Below are positions 1-7,346 of a stretch of 64,000 nucleotides of DNA, one piece after another. The stretch is from Sulfurivermis sp041678005 (GTDB lineage: Bacteria; Pseudomonadota; Gammaproteobacteria; Thiohalomonadales; Thiohalomonadaceae). The stretch covers positions 1 to 64,000 of the forward strand of contig JBAYOW010000004.1 in assembly GCA_041678005.1 (NCBI GenBank). The letters are read 5' to 3'. The first letter of the stretch is position 1. Every line of letters starts with the position of its first letter. The notes beneath the pieces are model-generated. The model did not search any database. It was not told the origin of the DNA and worked only from the letters and a program-made list of their open reading frames with translations. A program made the position numbers and the translations under genes.

Positions 1-749
1 CGCACCCGCTTCAAATAGCCGTCCGGCGCAACAGTGATGAGCAATTTCTGGTGGATGCTTTTATCAATTTCAAACTCTGGATGCGTTTTGAGATATTCCC
101 AAACTGCGGTTTTCGGGCTGTTGCCAGGGTGCCAGGGACGGTTCTTAAAAACATCGGCGGGCACATCCTCTACAAACGTGTCGAACACTATGCAATAACT
201 TCCCCCGCTGATAAGTGGCGCATAGGCTTGCAGTTCTGCCAGCACATGTTCATGTGTGTGGTTGGAATCCAGGCAGACAAGAACTCTCTTTTTATCTTTG
301 GCTTTTTCGACAGCTTGCGCGATGATTTCAGGCGCGATACTTGATCCCTGAATCATGCTGATGCGCCTGGACATGGGATGTTCTTCAATCGCATTGCGGT
401 TATGGGCACGGATGTCAATGTCAATGCCTAGAACTTCCGCATCAATTGGGCCGCCACAGGCCGCATTCAATTCCAGCATGGAAGCTGAAAAGATGAGCGA
501 TCCACCATGCGCGATCCCCGTTTCAATGATTAAATCCGGCTTTACCTCCCAGATAATCTCCTGCATTGCCATGATATCGATTGGATTTTGGATAATGGGG
601 CGACCTAACCAGGAAAAATTGTACACATAGGATTTGCGCATACTTTCTTCCAGCCAATCGCGCGATCGATTCTGGAATCCGATATCATTTCCAAACTCCT
701 CTATCCGCGCTGCTTTCTCCGCTTCAAACTGATCTGCAAACTCGTTCAT
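1..749 (-). CDS. Cephalosporin hydroxylase-family protein (CmcI-like), 3' part cut by window edge
   Basis: A minus-strand frame opens with ATG at 749 and runs off the left edge, so only the first 249 or so residues are present. The translation starts MNEFADQFEAEKAARIEEFG. It carries a Rossmann-type stretch, LIIETGIAHGGSLIFSASML, followed by an acidic GIDIDIR strand and VLVCLDSNHTHEHVLAEL. This pattern is typical of the cephalosporin hydroxylase / rhamnosyl O-methyltransferase family (CmcI, Pfam CmcI type), which are SAM-dependent methyltransferase-fold proteins common in O-antigen and capsule clusters. The start lies 8 bp after the stop of the preceding epimerase gene, so it is the last visible gene of the polysaccharide operon. 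The family call is firm. The true reaction, probably methylation of a sugar, is inferred from context. Confidence 0.85.
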   Translation of the reverse strand, partial: MNEFADQFEAEKAARIEEFGNDIGFQNRSRDWLEESMRKSYVYNFSWLGRPIIQNPIDIMAMQEIIWEVKPDLIIETGIAHGGSLIFSASMLELNAACGGPIDAEVLGIDIDIRAHNRNAIEEHPMSRRISMIQGSSIAPEIIAQAVEKAKDKKRVLVCLDSNHTHEHVLAELQAYAPLISGGSYCIVFDTFVEDVPADVFKNRPWHPGNSPKTAVWEYLKTHPEFEIDKSIHQKLLITVAPDGYLKRV

Positions 750-757
750 CTATGGCC

Positions 758-1579
758 TCATTGTGGTCGGGTAAAGCAATTAAACAAATGATCAAATTCG
801 CTAGTCAGACTACTTTGCGCACCACCAAATTCCTGCATCAAACGCTGGGTATCAATAATGGGGAATGACCATACCGGGGCGTTCTCTGCAAAACTCACTA
901 TGATTCCATTTCGCTCAAGCAATATAGCAATGTCTGCATTACTCGTATTTTTGCCGCTGGCAACGTTATAAATAGAATGCGTCCCATGCAACGCAATTTG
1001 CGGCAACCACCGAACTACATTGGCCACAGAAATATAATCTTTCGCCGACTCAGATGCCGTCAAAAACCGGGCCCGACCGGTATCAGACGCCTCTTTCAGC
1101 ACTTGACTGATAAAATTCTGTTGTGGCATGGCACAACCAAAAACATTCGAAAGCCGAGCCACTCTAGCCTTGCGCCCACTGGCAATGCACAAGGACTCCC
1201 CCATCAACTTACTCAGGTTATAGAGATGTCCAGGATTATCGGGAGATACCTGTAAAACAGTCGACTCATGAGTCGTTGCTGAACCCTCATACACACGGGT
1301 ACTGGACAAATACGTGAGCGACTCGAATCGTCCTCGCTCAAGTAATTGCCGCAATAAACACACATGCGCATCCACCGTGCCGAAAGGACGATTCCTGAAA
1401 TCTGCAGTAAGACCAATGCAATAAAACACATGACCCAACTCACGCCTTAATACTTCATCAAAAACATCAACCCCAAACTGACGCAGTGGCGCATAGACAT
1501 CCGCATTCCCTGCACTCTTCAGCGCTTGCGTTAATTGACTGCCGATAAAGCCACTTGCGCCGAGCACCGTGAATATCAT
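758..1579 (-). CDS. NAD-dependent sugar epimerase/dehydratase (extended SDR)
   Basis: This 273-residue protein has the SDR nucleotide-binding motif GASGFIG at residues 7-13. An STRVYEG segment lies near residue 95, and the catalytic-type Tyr120-xxx-Lys124 (YNLSK) follows. It matches the NAD(P)-dependent epimerase/dehydratase family acting on nucleotide sugars. It is slightly shorter than GalE-type enzymes (about 310-340), and the C-terminal substrate-binding part is compact. The ATG at 1579 overlaps the end of the upstream acyltransferase gene by 4 bp, which indicates translational coupling. Its likely role is a late reduction or epimerisation of the CDP-linked or methylated hexose made by this cluster. 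The exact substrate cannot be read from the sequence. Confidence 0.88.
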   Translation of the reverse strand: MIFTVLGASGFIGSQLTQALKSAGNADVYAPLRQFGVDVFDEVLRRELGHVFYCIGLTADFRNRPFGTVDAHVCLLRQLLERGRFESLTYLSSTRVYEGSATTHESTVLQVSPDNPGHLYNLSKLMGESLCIASGRKARVARLSNVFGCAMPQQNFISQVLKEASDTGRARFLTASESAKDYISVANVVRWLPQIALHGTHSIYNVASGKNTSNADIAILLERNGIIVSFAENAPVWSFPIIDTQRLMQEFGGAQSSLTSEFDHLFNCFTRPQ

Positions 1580-2064
1580 TCACGCCACCCGATAATTTCT
1601 AGCGGACTACCTGCATTAATTGAATAAGCCAGCACTTCTCCCCTCACGATAGATCCGGCAGCAATAACGCAGCCACGTCGCAAAAATGCCCCGTCCAACA
1701 AGGCGCAGTTTGCCCCTATCCAGACGTCGTTCTCCACGACTATGCCGCCTCTGCTAGGCATGAAGCCTTGTTTACGGATCAGTTTGTCGCGTAACTTATA
1801 TTCGTGATTGACGGGTGCGAAGGTGCAGTTGGACGCAATGGAAACATCATTGCCTATAGAAATGCCATTGCCTGTATAGAGCACGGTACAGGAATTAATC
1901 GTCACGTTCGCGCCGATATGCAGGTTCCCCGAGCCTCCTGACGGTTTGATTTTCACAAAGCTATCGATAACCGAATGCGCACCCACGACAATGCGGCTTC
2001 CTTTCACTGAATCTTCAATATCTGCAAGTGGTGAAATTTTTGCGGTTGCGTGGATATCAATCAA
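1576..2064 (-). CDS. Hexapeptide-repeat acyltransferase (WbbJ/LbH type)
   Basis: The protein has 162 residues. Left-handed beta-helix hexapeptide repeats run through most of the length, with I/V at the i position, for example IVVGAHSVID, LHIGANVTIN, ISIGNDVSIAS and VVENDVWIGANC. This is the fold of O-acetyl and N-acetyltransferases such as WbbJ, maa and NeuD. The start is TTG at 2064. A GGAG ribosome-binding site lies 7 nt upstream on the minus strand, and no better in-frame ATG precedes the first repeat. The stop overlaps the epimerase start. The likely function is acetylation of a sugar in the surface polysaccharide. The acceptor and donor are inferred only from the family. Confidence 0.87.
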   Translation of the reverse strand: MIDIHATAKISPLADIEDSVKGSRIVVGAHSVIDSFVKIKPSGGSGNLHIGANVTINSCTVLYTGNGISIGNDVSIASNCTFAPVNHEYKLRDKLIRKQGFMPSRGGIVVENDVWIGANCALLDGAFLRRGCVIAAGSIVRGEVLAYSINAGSPLEIIGWRE

Positions 2065-2116
2065 GTTCTATCTCCAGAATAACTGTGAACTATTTCCTGC
2101 AACGCAAAAAAGAAGT

Positions 2117-2860
2117 TTATTTAATGACTAACCCTTGTCCGGTAGGAAGCTCCAGAACACTATAGCCCCGCTTTTCAAACCATGGGTCTAAGGCCAATTT
2201 TTGCGCCCTGTATGCCAGCCAGCCGTAATCATCTAACACCAACACCGCTCCCGGCTCCATCCGCTCAAAAAGTACTTCCATAGCGCCAACCTCAGCATCA
2301 GCATTATTCAGGTCAAGGTGCATGAAAGCAATTTTTTCTGGCGCAACGTCAGCCAGCACTTCTGGCACTTTGCCCTGCGTAACTGTCACATTGGGGCAAT
2401 CTGCAAAACGGGCTTTTGTGTCGGCAAAAAGTTGCTGACTATGTTCCGGCATGGCGTGGTGAGACATGTTCGGATCGTGGTCAAAAAGATCATATAAATA
2501 ATATCGGCGATCAGCCTGTTTGGCGAAATTAACAGCGTCACAAATTACCCGTACCGTCGTTCCCTTATAACATGCGCACTCGACGAAATCTCCTTCAAGC
2601 CGCAAACCGTTCCGCGCGCCCCATAACACTGTCGAAATACGCCACAAAATAGCTTTTTCCACGTCTGTTGTTGCGTGGGTGTTGAATGCCCTCATCAAGG
2701 CATCATCTTCCAAAAAACTCAAGTTTCGATGATAGGTAAAAAGGTTGTCTCCTGCGTACATCCCATCCTGTGGCCGAATATTATTCATGGCCTGTTGAAT
2801 GCCGTTCACAAACTCCTGATGATTCACCAACCCAAAAAAAACTGTTTTTAAGTAGTTCAT
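2117..2860 (-). CDS. TylF/MycF-family SAM-dependent O-methyltransferase
   Basis: The protein has about 247 residues from the ATG at 2860, where GGA lies 6-7 nt upstream; longer alternatives up to 2917 have no visible ribosome-binding site. Features of the macrocin O-methyltransferase (TylF) family are visible. They are GDFVECACYKGTTVRVICD (SAM loop), YYLYDLFDH, a metal-binding FMHLDLNNADAEV segment, and LVLDDYGWLAYRAQK near the C terminus. TylF and MycF are Mg-dependent sugar O-methyltransferases, so this enzyme probably O-methylates a hexose of the surface glycan. It sits in the operon between the C-methyltransferase and the acyltransferase. Confidence 0.88.
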   Translation of the reverse strand: MNYLKTVFFGLVNHQEFVNGIQQAMNNIRPQDGMYAGDNLFTYHRNLSFLEDDALMRAFNTHATTDVEKAILWRISTVLWGARNGLRLEGDFVECACYKGTTVRVICDAVNFAKQADRRYYLYDLFDHDPNMSHHAMPEHSQQLFADTKARFADCPNVTVTQGKVPEVLADVAPEKIAFMHLDLNNADAEVGAMEVLFERMEPGAVLVLDDYGWLAYRAQKLALDPWFEKRGYSVLELPTGQGLVIK

Positions 2861-3000
2861 AAAATATCCAACTCCCATTACTTTTTTATAATTAAATAAA
2901 GGTGTGTCATACACCATGAAAACAAATAATCACGATTAAATATTTGTTTCAAAGCAATAAGCAACTGCACAAGGTCCGTAGCCAGACAACATCGCCTCTC

Positions 3001-4227
3001 TCACTTAAATTCAATGCTTGGCACAGCCGTCACGAACTTCCCACCCCATTTGCGAATGTAGGCCAACTGCTCAACCACTTCTGTGCTCAAATTCCATGGC
3101 AGGATCAGTACGTAATCTGGTTGGCTTTGTTTTAGATGCGCCTCAGCAACAATCGGGATGCGGCTACCGGGCAAAAATTTATTCTGTTTGGCGGGGTTGC
3201 GATCTACCACATAGGGCAAGAGATCAGGGCGCACACCAGCGTAATTAAGCAAGGTATTTCCTTTTGCGGCCGCACCGTATCCAGCTACTGTTTTGCCTGT
3301 TCGTTTGACTTCGATCAGGAAGCTCAGCAAATCATTCTTCACCCGATCCGCCTTATCTTGAAAGCCTCTATAAAATGCTGCGCTGTTCATTCCTGCTGCT
3401 GTTTCACGTTCCAAAAGAGTTGCCACACTACGACTGATTTCATGCATGCCTGTATCGCTGCGTTGTGCATACACACGCAGGCTGCCGCCGTGTGTTGACA
3501 ATTCCTCGACATCAAACACGCTCAGGCCATTGCACGCAAAAACACGCTTCACAACGGTTAATGCAAGGTAAGAATAATGTTCGTGGTAAATGGTATCGAA
3601 TTGATACCCGGATATCAGGTGCAGTAAATGCGGGAATTCGAAAGTTGCCACGCCAGTTGGTTTGAGCAGGACTGCGAAGCCTGCGACAAAATCATTAATG
3701 TCTGGCACATGTGCCAGCACATTGTTGGCGACAGTGAGATCAGCCAGTTTACCTTGTGCTGCAAGCTGCCGGGCCAGCTTTACCCCAAAAAATTCTTCAA
3801 CAATTTCGATACTTTTAGTCCGCGCGGCATTTGCCGTGCTGGTGGTCGGCTCAATACCCAGGCAGGGAATACCCCGCTCCTTGGCGAACTGCAGCAGGTA
3901 GCCATCATTCGCTGCCACCTCGATGATATGGGAATGCGCATCCAGTGCAAATCGTCGCACCATATCCGCAACATATTTCTCGGCGTGCTTCAGCCAGGTC
4001 GTAGAGTAAGAACTGAAGTAGGCATAATCAACGGAGAAAAGCTCGTCGGCTCCAGAATAGTCTTCGGTTTGCACCAGCCAGCATTTGGTGCACACCAGCA
4101 CGCGCAACGGGAAATGTTTTTCTGGTGCATGCAATGTCTGCTCGTCAAGATAGGCGTTAGACAGCGGGGCAGCGCCCAGATCAATCAGCGACAAAGTCAG
4201 GTCAGCATGACAATGGCGGCATTTCAT
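3001..4227 (-). CDS. Sugar C-methyltransferase (zinc-binding, NovU/TylC3 type)
   Basis: This 408-residue protein has the three-part layout of NDP-hexose C-methyltransferases. An N-terminal zinc-binding segment has Cys3, Cys6, Cys46 and Cys49. A central SAM-binding domain contains IIEVAANDGYLLQF and a glycine-poor motif I. A C-terminal Methyltransf_14-type domain carries the hallmark GYGAAAKGNTLLNY. Family members (TylC3, NovU, TcaB9) methylate C3 or C5 of an NDP-4-keto-6-deoxyhexose. That fits its position directly after rfbF-rfbG-rfbC, which make such a substrate. The ATG at 4227 overlaps an rfbC stop (ATGA), but that rfbC copy is only a fragment. The first ten codons of this gene occur again at 5688-5717. 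Confidence 0.92.
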   Translation of the reverse strand: MKCRHCHADLTLSLIDLGAAPLSNAYLDEQTLHAPEKHFPLRVLVCTKCWLVQTEDYSGADELFSVDYAYFSSYSTTWLKHAEKYVADMVRRFALDAHSHIIEVAANDGYLLQFAKERGIPCLGIEPTTSTANAARTKSIEIVEEFFGVKLARQLAAQGKLADLTVANNVLAHVPDINDFVAGFAVLLKPTGVATFEFPHLLHLISGYQFDTIYHEHYSYLALTVVKRVFACNGLSVFDVEELSTHGGSLRVYAQRSDTGMHEISRSVATLLERETAAGMNSAAFYRGFQDKADRVKNDLLSFLIEVKRTGKTVAGYGAAAKGNTLLNYAGVRPDLLPYVVDRNPAKQNKFLPGSRIPIVAEAHLKQSQPDYVLILPWNLSTEVVEQLAYIRKWGGKFVTAVPSIEFK

Positions 4228-4426
4228 AAAACGATTTTCTGAAAACCTGATTTGATAAATGGGTGGTTACGGTCGCGCTCTGAAAGGTCGACAATGGGCA
4301 GTGGCCAAACTATGCCAAGTCTTGGATCTGTCACATTCAATGCACCTTGAGCATCGGGATGATGAGCCGCTGTGTGTAGATAAATCAGCTCGCAATCCTC
4401 GGACAGCGCCTGGAAACCATGGGCAT
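4198..4426. repeat. 229-bp flanking direct repeat, copy A
   Basis: This segment matches 5688-5916 with 12 mismatches and no gaps (about 95% identity). It holds the first ten codons of the C-methyltransferase and the last third of rfbC. Eleven of the 12 mismatches fall in 4212-4309, and 4310-4408 is identical to the other copy. With copy B it brackets the MNT/HEPN module at 4427-5687. Confidence 0.95.
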
Positions 4427-4475
4427 TATCATCACGAACCGCACACTCCCTGTTACTTCTTTGTGTGAGCTTCAC
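4224..4475 (-). pseudogene. rfbC: Truncated 3' copy of rfbC (C-terminal part only)
   Basis: The open frame of 83 codons starts at a GTG. Its last roughly 66 codons (from AHGFQALSEDCE to the stop) are a near copy of the C-terminal third of the intact RfbC at 5714-6274. The first 17 codons are unrelated. The N-terminal two thirds, including the catalytic RGLHF histidine, are absent, so it cannot be an active epimerase. The homology stops at 4426, exactly where the MNT/HEPN segment begins. It keeps the ATGA overlap with the downstream C-methyltransferase, so its remaining use may be translational coupling. This is best read as a remnant created when the module entered. Confidence 0.9.
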
Positions 4476-4912
4476 GTTAAATCAGGCTGATTGGTTGCAA
4501 TCCAGCTATTTACAAGCTTGTAAAGCTGCTCTGCTTGCCTGATACATTCATTCATGGCTTGGTCACTGACCGGACCGCCTTCATAATCGCTAACATTGCG
4601 TTGCTTGCGCAATGCATCCAGCACGATCACTGTGCCTTGCTCAAGCCCGATGGTTTTGCTGAGTGTTTGAATGGCGATTTGATGGTGTCCAGGCTGGCTG
4701 GTGGAAGTGCGATAGTGATTTGCCCACAGCGCAGCTATTGCGCACTGCATGATAGCCTTATAGGCAGCATCGAAACGATTTTCAGAGCTGATTTTTACTA
4801 CCCGTGCATCAGCGACATTGCGTGCAGCAGCACGTAGCAAACGCTGCACTGCCTCACGCGTCGGGTCATGTGATTGTAGTTGTTTGGTCTTGAGTAAGTT
4901 TTCCAAGCTCAT
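4472..4912 (-). CDS. HEPN-domain protein of an MNT/HEPN toxin-antitoxin-like pair
   Basis: The 146-residue helical protein has a HEPN-like pattern: RFDAAYKAIMQCAIAAL near residues 46-62 and LRKQRNVSDYEGG near 101-113. The second segment is where HEPN RNases carry R-x4-6-H. Here the histidine position reads Tyr110 after Arg105-Asn106, so the canonical RNase histidine is not visible. It overlaps the 3' end of the MNT gene by 47 bp, a tight coupling usual for HEPN/MNT pairs. In this family HEPN proteins are usually toxins neutralised by the nucleotidyltransferase partner. Whether this one is toxic is inference, and the motif change makes it uncertain. The gene lies wholly within the segment inserted between two rfbC copies. 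Confidence 0.78.
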   Translation of the reverse strand: MSLENLLKTKQLQSHDPTREAVQRLLRAAARNVADARVVKISSENRFDAAYKAIMQCAIAALWANHYRTSTSQPGHHQIAIQTLSKTIGLEQGTVIVLDALRKQRNVSDYEGGPVSDQAMNECIRQAEQLYKLVNSWIATNQPDLT

Positions 4913-5474
4913 CTTTGTTGCCCACTATAAACAGCTTGGGTTTGGACAATACATCCCGAACAAACGAATCACCACTTGCGGTAAGCCGGTGAAATTCATC
5001 CAATGAATATACTACCGGGTTGATCTCACGCCGCAAAGTCTCTTGCACGGGGTGCAACACCCGTACCGCATCAGCAAAACCCAGGTCACCTACCAGCATC
5101 ACATCCACATCGCTGCCCGACTGATGCTCACCACGCGCCAGTGAACCGAATACGAACGCCAGGCTGATTTGATTCTCAACCGGCCGCAGCGCCTTTGCCA
5201 ACACATCAACCAACCCCGAGGTTTTACGCAAAATGCTCGCTAATTCCTCGTATATCGGACAATCGCGGTTCGCGCTATAACGTACCTGGTTTCCCACGTT
5301 TTCCCGAATCAGTAAACCCACTTCTGCCAGGCGGGACAATTCCTTGTGCAAGGTACCCGCTGCCGTGTCCGTCAGGCGGGCAATTTCGCGCACATAATAA
5401 CTCTGCTCTGGGTTTAACAGCAGCAACCCCAGCACACGCTGGCGGTATATTCCAAAGAGTAGTGATGCAAGCAT
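4866..5474 (-). CDS. Winged-helix plus minimal nucleotidyltransferase (MNT) protein, antitoxin-like
   Basis: This 202-residue protein has two domains. Residues 1-75 form a winged helix-turn-helix (YYVREIARLTDTAAGTLHKE, then a wing with VGNQVRYSANRD). Residues 95-190 are a nucleotidyltransferase domain with the signature GSLARG at 110-115 and the metal-binding pair DVD at 122-124. MNT proteins AMPylate or otherwise inhibit partner HEPN toxins. The fused DNA-binding domain suggests autoregulation. The start at 5474 has no strong ribosome-binding site. A good sigma70-like promoter with 13-bp direct repeats lies immediately upstream (5486-5532). The gene is followed by the overlapping HEPN gene, so the two form one operon inserted into the polysaccharide cluster. 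Confidence 0.85.
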   Translation of the reverse strand: MLASLLFGIYRQRVLGLLLLNPEQSYYVREIARLTDTAAGTLHKELSRLAEVGLLIRENVGNQVRYSANRDCPIYEELASILRKTSGLVDVLAKALRPVENQISLAFVFGSLARGEHQSGSDVDVMLVGDLGFADAVRVLHPVQETLRREINPVVYSLDEFHRLTASGDSFVRDVLSKPKLFIVGNKDELGKLTQDQTTTIT

Positions 5475-5485
5475 GTTGTAGTGAC

Positions 5486-5532
5486 TATAGCTACAGTTGA
5501 AGCCATTATAGCTTCAGTTAGATATTGTGCAA
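5486..5532 (-). promoter_or_regulatory. Promoter and direct-repeat operator of the MNT/HEPN operon
   Basis: Read on the minus strand, TTGCAC (5527-5532) and TATAAT (5505-5510) are separated by 16 bp, a near-consensus sigma70 promoter. Two 13-bp direct repeats, TATAGCTACAGTT (5486-5498) and TATAGCTTCAGTT (5507-5519) on the plus strand, start 21 bp apart, which is two helical turns. The second covers the -10 box. Placement 12 bp before the MNT start suggests that the winged-helix domain represses its own promoter. The repeats and boxes are seen directly. Binding is inferred. Confidence 0.6.
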
Positions 5533-5687
5533 ACTGCGTCAATAACGATCTGCCATATCGTGCACTTCTCTGCTGTTTGATATGTATCGCCACGACAGAA
5601 CCCAGACTCAGCAAGGTATTAATAATTTGTGATTTTTGTCTGTTCTCGCCAACTCCTTTTAAGATTAGAATTTATGGCTTCAAACCA

Positions 5688-5916
5688 CAGGTCAGCATGA
5701 CAGTGGCGGCATTTCATGAAACGATTTCCTGAAAACCTGATTTGATAAATGGGTGGTTGCGGTCACGCTCGGAGAGGTCGTCGATGGGCATTGGCCAAGC
5801 TATGCCAAGTCTTGGATCTGTCACATTCAATGCACCTTGAGCATCGGGATGATGAGCCGCTGTGTGTAGATAAATCAGCTCGCAATCCTCGGACAGCGTC
5901 TGGAAACCATGGGCAT
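5688..5916. repeat. 229-bp flanking direct repeat, copy B
   Basis: This is the partner of 4198-4426. It contains the 3' end of the intact rfbC and, past its stop, a ten-codon stub of the C-methyltransferase (MKCRHCHADL). The stub then runs into unrelated sequence and stops after about 32 codons. The stub shows that rfbC and the C-methyltransferase were once adjacent with the same ATGA overlap. Confidence 0.95.
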
Positions 5917-6274
5917 AGCCTTCAGGAATAAGCAGGCTCTTGCGATTTGCGGCAGAAAGAATTTCACCATGCCACTGCAAGAAGGTGGGCGAGCCACGAC
6001 GCAGGTCGACAGCAACATCAAATATTTCCCCCTGCAAGCAACTCACCAGTTTGCTTTCGGCATGCGGCGGAAGCTGGAAATGCAGGCCACGCACCGCGCC
6101 TTTCTTACGCGTGAAGGTGTGATTAATTTGGGCGATAGGCTTGGTGATACCAGCCGCACGGAATTCGTCATTACAGTAGAATCGCGAGAGAAAACCACGA
6201 TGGTCTTCTATTGTCTTGCGTTGCACTAGCATTAGCCCGGTTAAGGGTGTCGAGATAAAATCAAAACGCGACAT
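5714..6274 (-). CDS. rfbC: dTDP/CDP-4-keto-6-deoxyhexose 3,5-epimerase (RfbC family)
   Basis: The protein has 186 residues, the normal length of the RmlC/RfbC cupin family. It shows the N-terminal IEDHRGFLSRF strand, RGLHFQLPP with the catalytic-type histidine near residue 62, and the conserved PEGYAHGFQTLSE and DPRLGIAWP segments. These enzymes epimerise C3 and C5 (or one of them) of a nucleotide-linked 4-keto-6-deoxyhexose. Here the neighbours rfbF and rfbG supply the CDP-linked form, so a CDP substrate is likely. It lies 7 bp after rfbG on the minus strand. Its 3' end is duplicated on the far side of the MNT/HEPN module. Confidence 0.93.
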   Translation of the reverse strand: MSRFDFISTPLTGLMLVQRKTIEDHRGFLSRFYCNDEFRAAGITKPIAQINHTFTRKKGAVRGLHFQLPPHAESKLVSCLQGEIFDVAVDLRRGSPTFLQWHGEILSAANRKSLLIPEGYAHGFQTLSEDCELIYLHTAAHHPDAQGALNVTDPRLGIAWPMPIDDLSERDRNHPFIKSGFQEIVS

Positions 6275-6281
6275 GGCTAAC

Positions 6282-7346
6282 TCATTTGCATAGAGTTTGA
6301 TAACCGGCGATTTGCGTCAATGTGGTTGTGCGCATATCTTGTCCACTGCGCCAAGCCTGATGCCATTCAACAGTTTTATCCAGTGCCTTCACTAATTTCC
6401 ATCGTGGATGCCAGCCCAGTTGACTGCGTGCCTTGCTGCTATCCAGTTTCAAGTAGTTGGCCTCATATGGCTGTGGTGCTTCATCACATTGCCAGTTTAT
6501 GTCTTTACTAATTTCAGCCAGGCGTTCAACAATCCACTGGACTGACCGGGCATCCATGTCTGCCGGGCCGAAATTCCATGCTTCAGCGAAGCTTGCGCCA
6601 TCCGAACAAAGCCGCTCAGCCAGCATCAAATAACCCGCTAGCGGCTCCAAAACATGCTGCCAGGGGCGTACAGCTTGCAGAGAGCGGATTTTCAATATTT
6701 CATCTGCGTCCAGAGCGCGCAAGAAATCCGGGATCAGGCGGTCTGCCGCCCAGTCGCCGCCACCGATGACATTACCGGCTCGAGCGCTCGCCAGCGCAAT
6801 ACCTGCTGGCTCAAGGAATGAACGCCGATAGGCTGAAGTAACCAGCTCGGCGCACCCTTTGCTGCTGGAATAAGGATCAACTCCCCCCATGGGCTCGTTC
6901 TCGCGGTAGCCCCATACCCATTCGCGGTTTTCGTAACATTTATCCGTAGTGATATTTACTACAGCTTTCACTCCAGGTGTGTTGAGCACGGCATCGAGCA
7001 AATGTACTGTACCCATCACATTTACTGCATATGTTTCTGCGGGCTGCGCATATGAGTGACGCACCAGTGACTGCGCTGCCAAATGAAAAACAACTTCTGG
7101 ACGAGCCGCCTGCATGGCGCGACAAAGCTTATCCGCATCACGAACGTCGGCGATCTCGCTGCTCGCCATATCTTTGCCAACTTCGGCCACCGAAAAAAGA
7201 TTCGGCTCGGTCGGCGGATCGAGCGCATAGCCATGAACTTCCGCGCCCATGGCTTGCAGCCATAGCGATAACCAGCCGCCCTTGAAGCCCGTGTGTCCTG
7301 TCATAAATACGCGTTTGCCGCGCCAGAAATCCGGACTCACTCCCAT
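6282..7346 (-). CDS. rfbG: CDP-glucose 4,6-dehydratase
   Basis: The protein has about 354 residues. It has the NAD-binding GHTGFKGGWLSLWL motif close to the N terminus. Also visible are VVNITTDKCYENREW, where the dehydratase catalytic residues lie, YSSSKGCAELV (the SDR Tyr/Lys pair), and ASARAGNVIGGGDWAADRLIPD. All are diagnostic of RfbG/DdhB. The enzyme converts CDP-glucose to CDP-4-keto-6-deoxyglucose. The ATG at 7346 is chosen. A TTG at 7355 and a GTG at 7340, the latter with GGAG nine nt upstream, are alternatives. It overlaps the 3' end of rfbF, showing coupling. Confidence 0.95.
   Translation of the reverse strand: MGVSPDFWRGKRVFMTGHTGFKGGWLSLWLQAMGAEVHGYALDPPTEPNLFSVAEVGKDMASSEIADVRDADKLCRAMQAARPEVVFHLAAQSLVRHSYAQPAETYAVNVMGTVHLLDAVLNTPGVKAVVNITTDKCYENREWVWGYRENEPMGGVDPYSSSKGCAELVTSAYRRSFLEPAGIALASARAGNVIGGGDWAADRLIPDFLRALDADEILKIRSLQAVRPWQHVLEPLAGYLMLAERLCSDGASFAEAWNFGPADMDARSVQWIVERLAEISKDINWQCDEAPQPYEANYLKLDSSKARSQLGWHPRWKLVKALDKTVEWHQAWRSGQDMRTTTLTQIAGYQTLCK

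Noticed and set aside
4224..4475. An intact small epimerase-like gene
   Set aside because: It is only the C-terminal third of RfbC joined to 17 unrelated codons; the catalytic part is missing.
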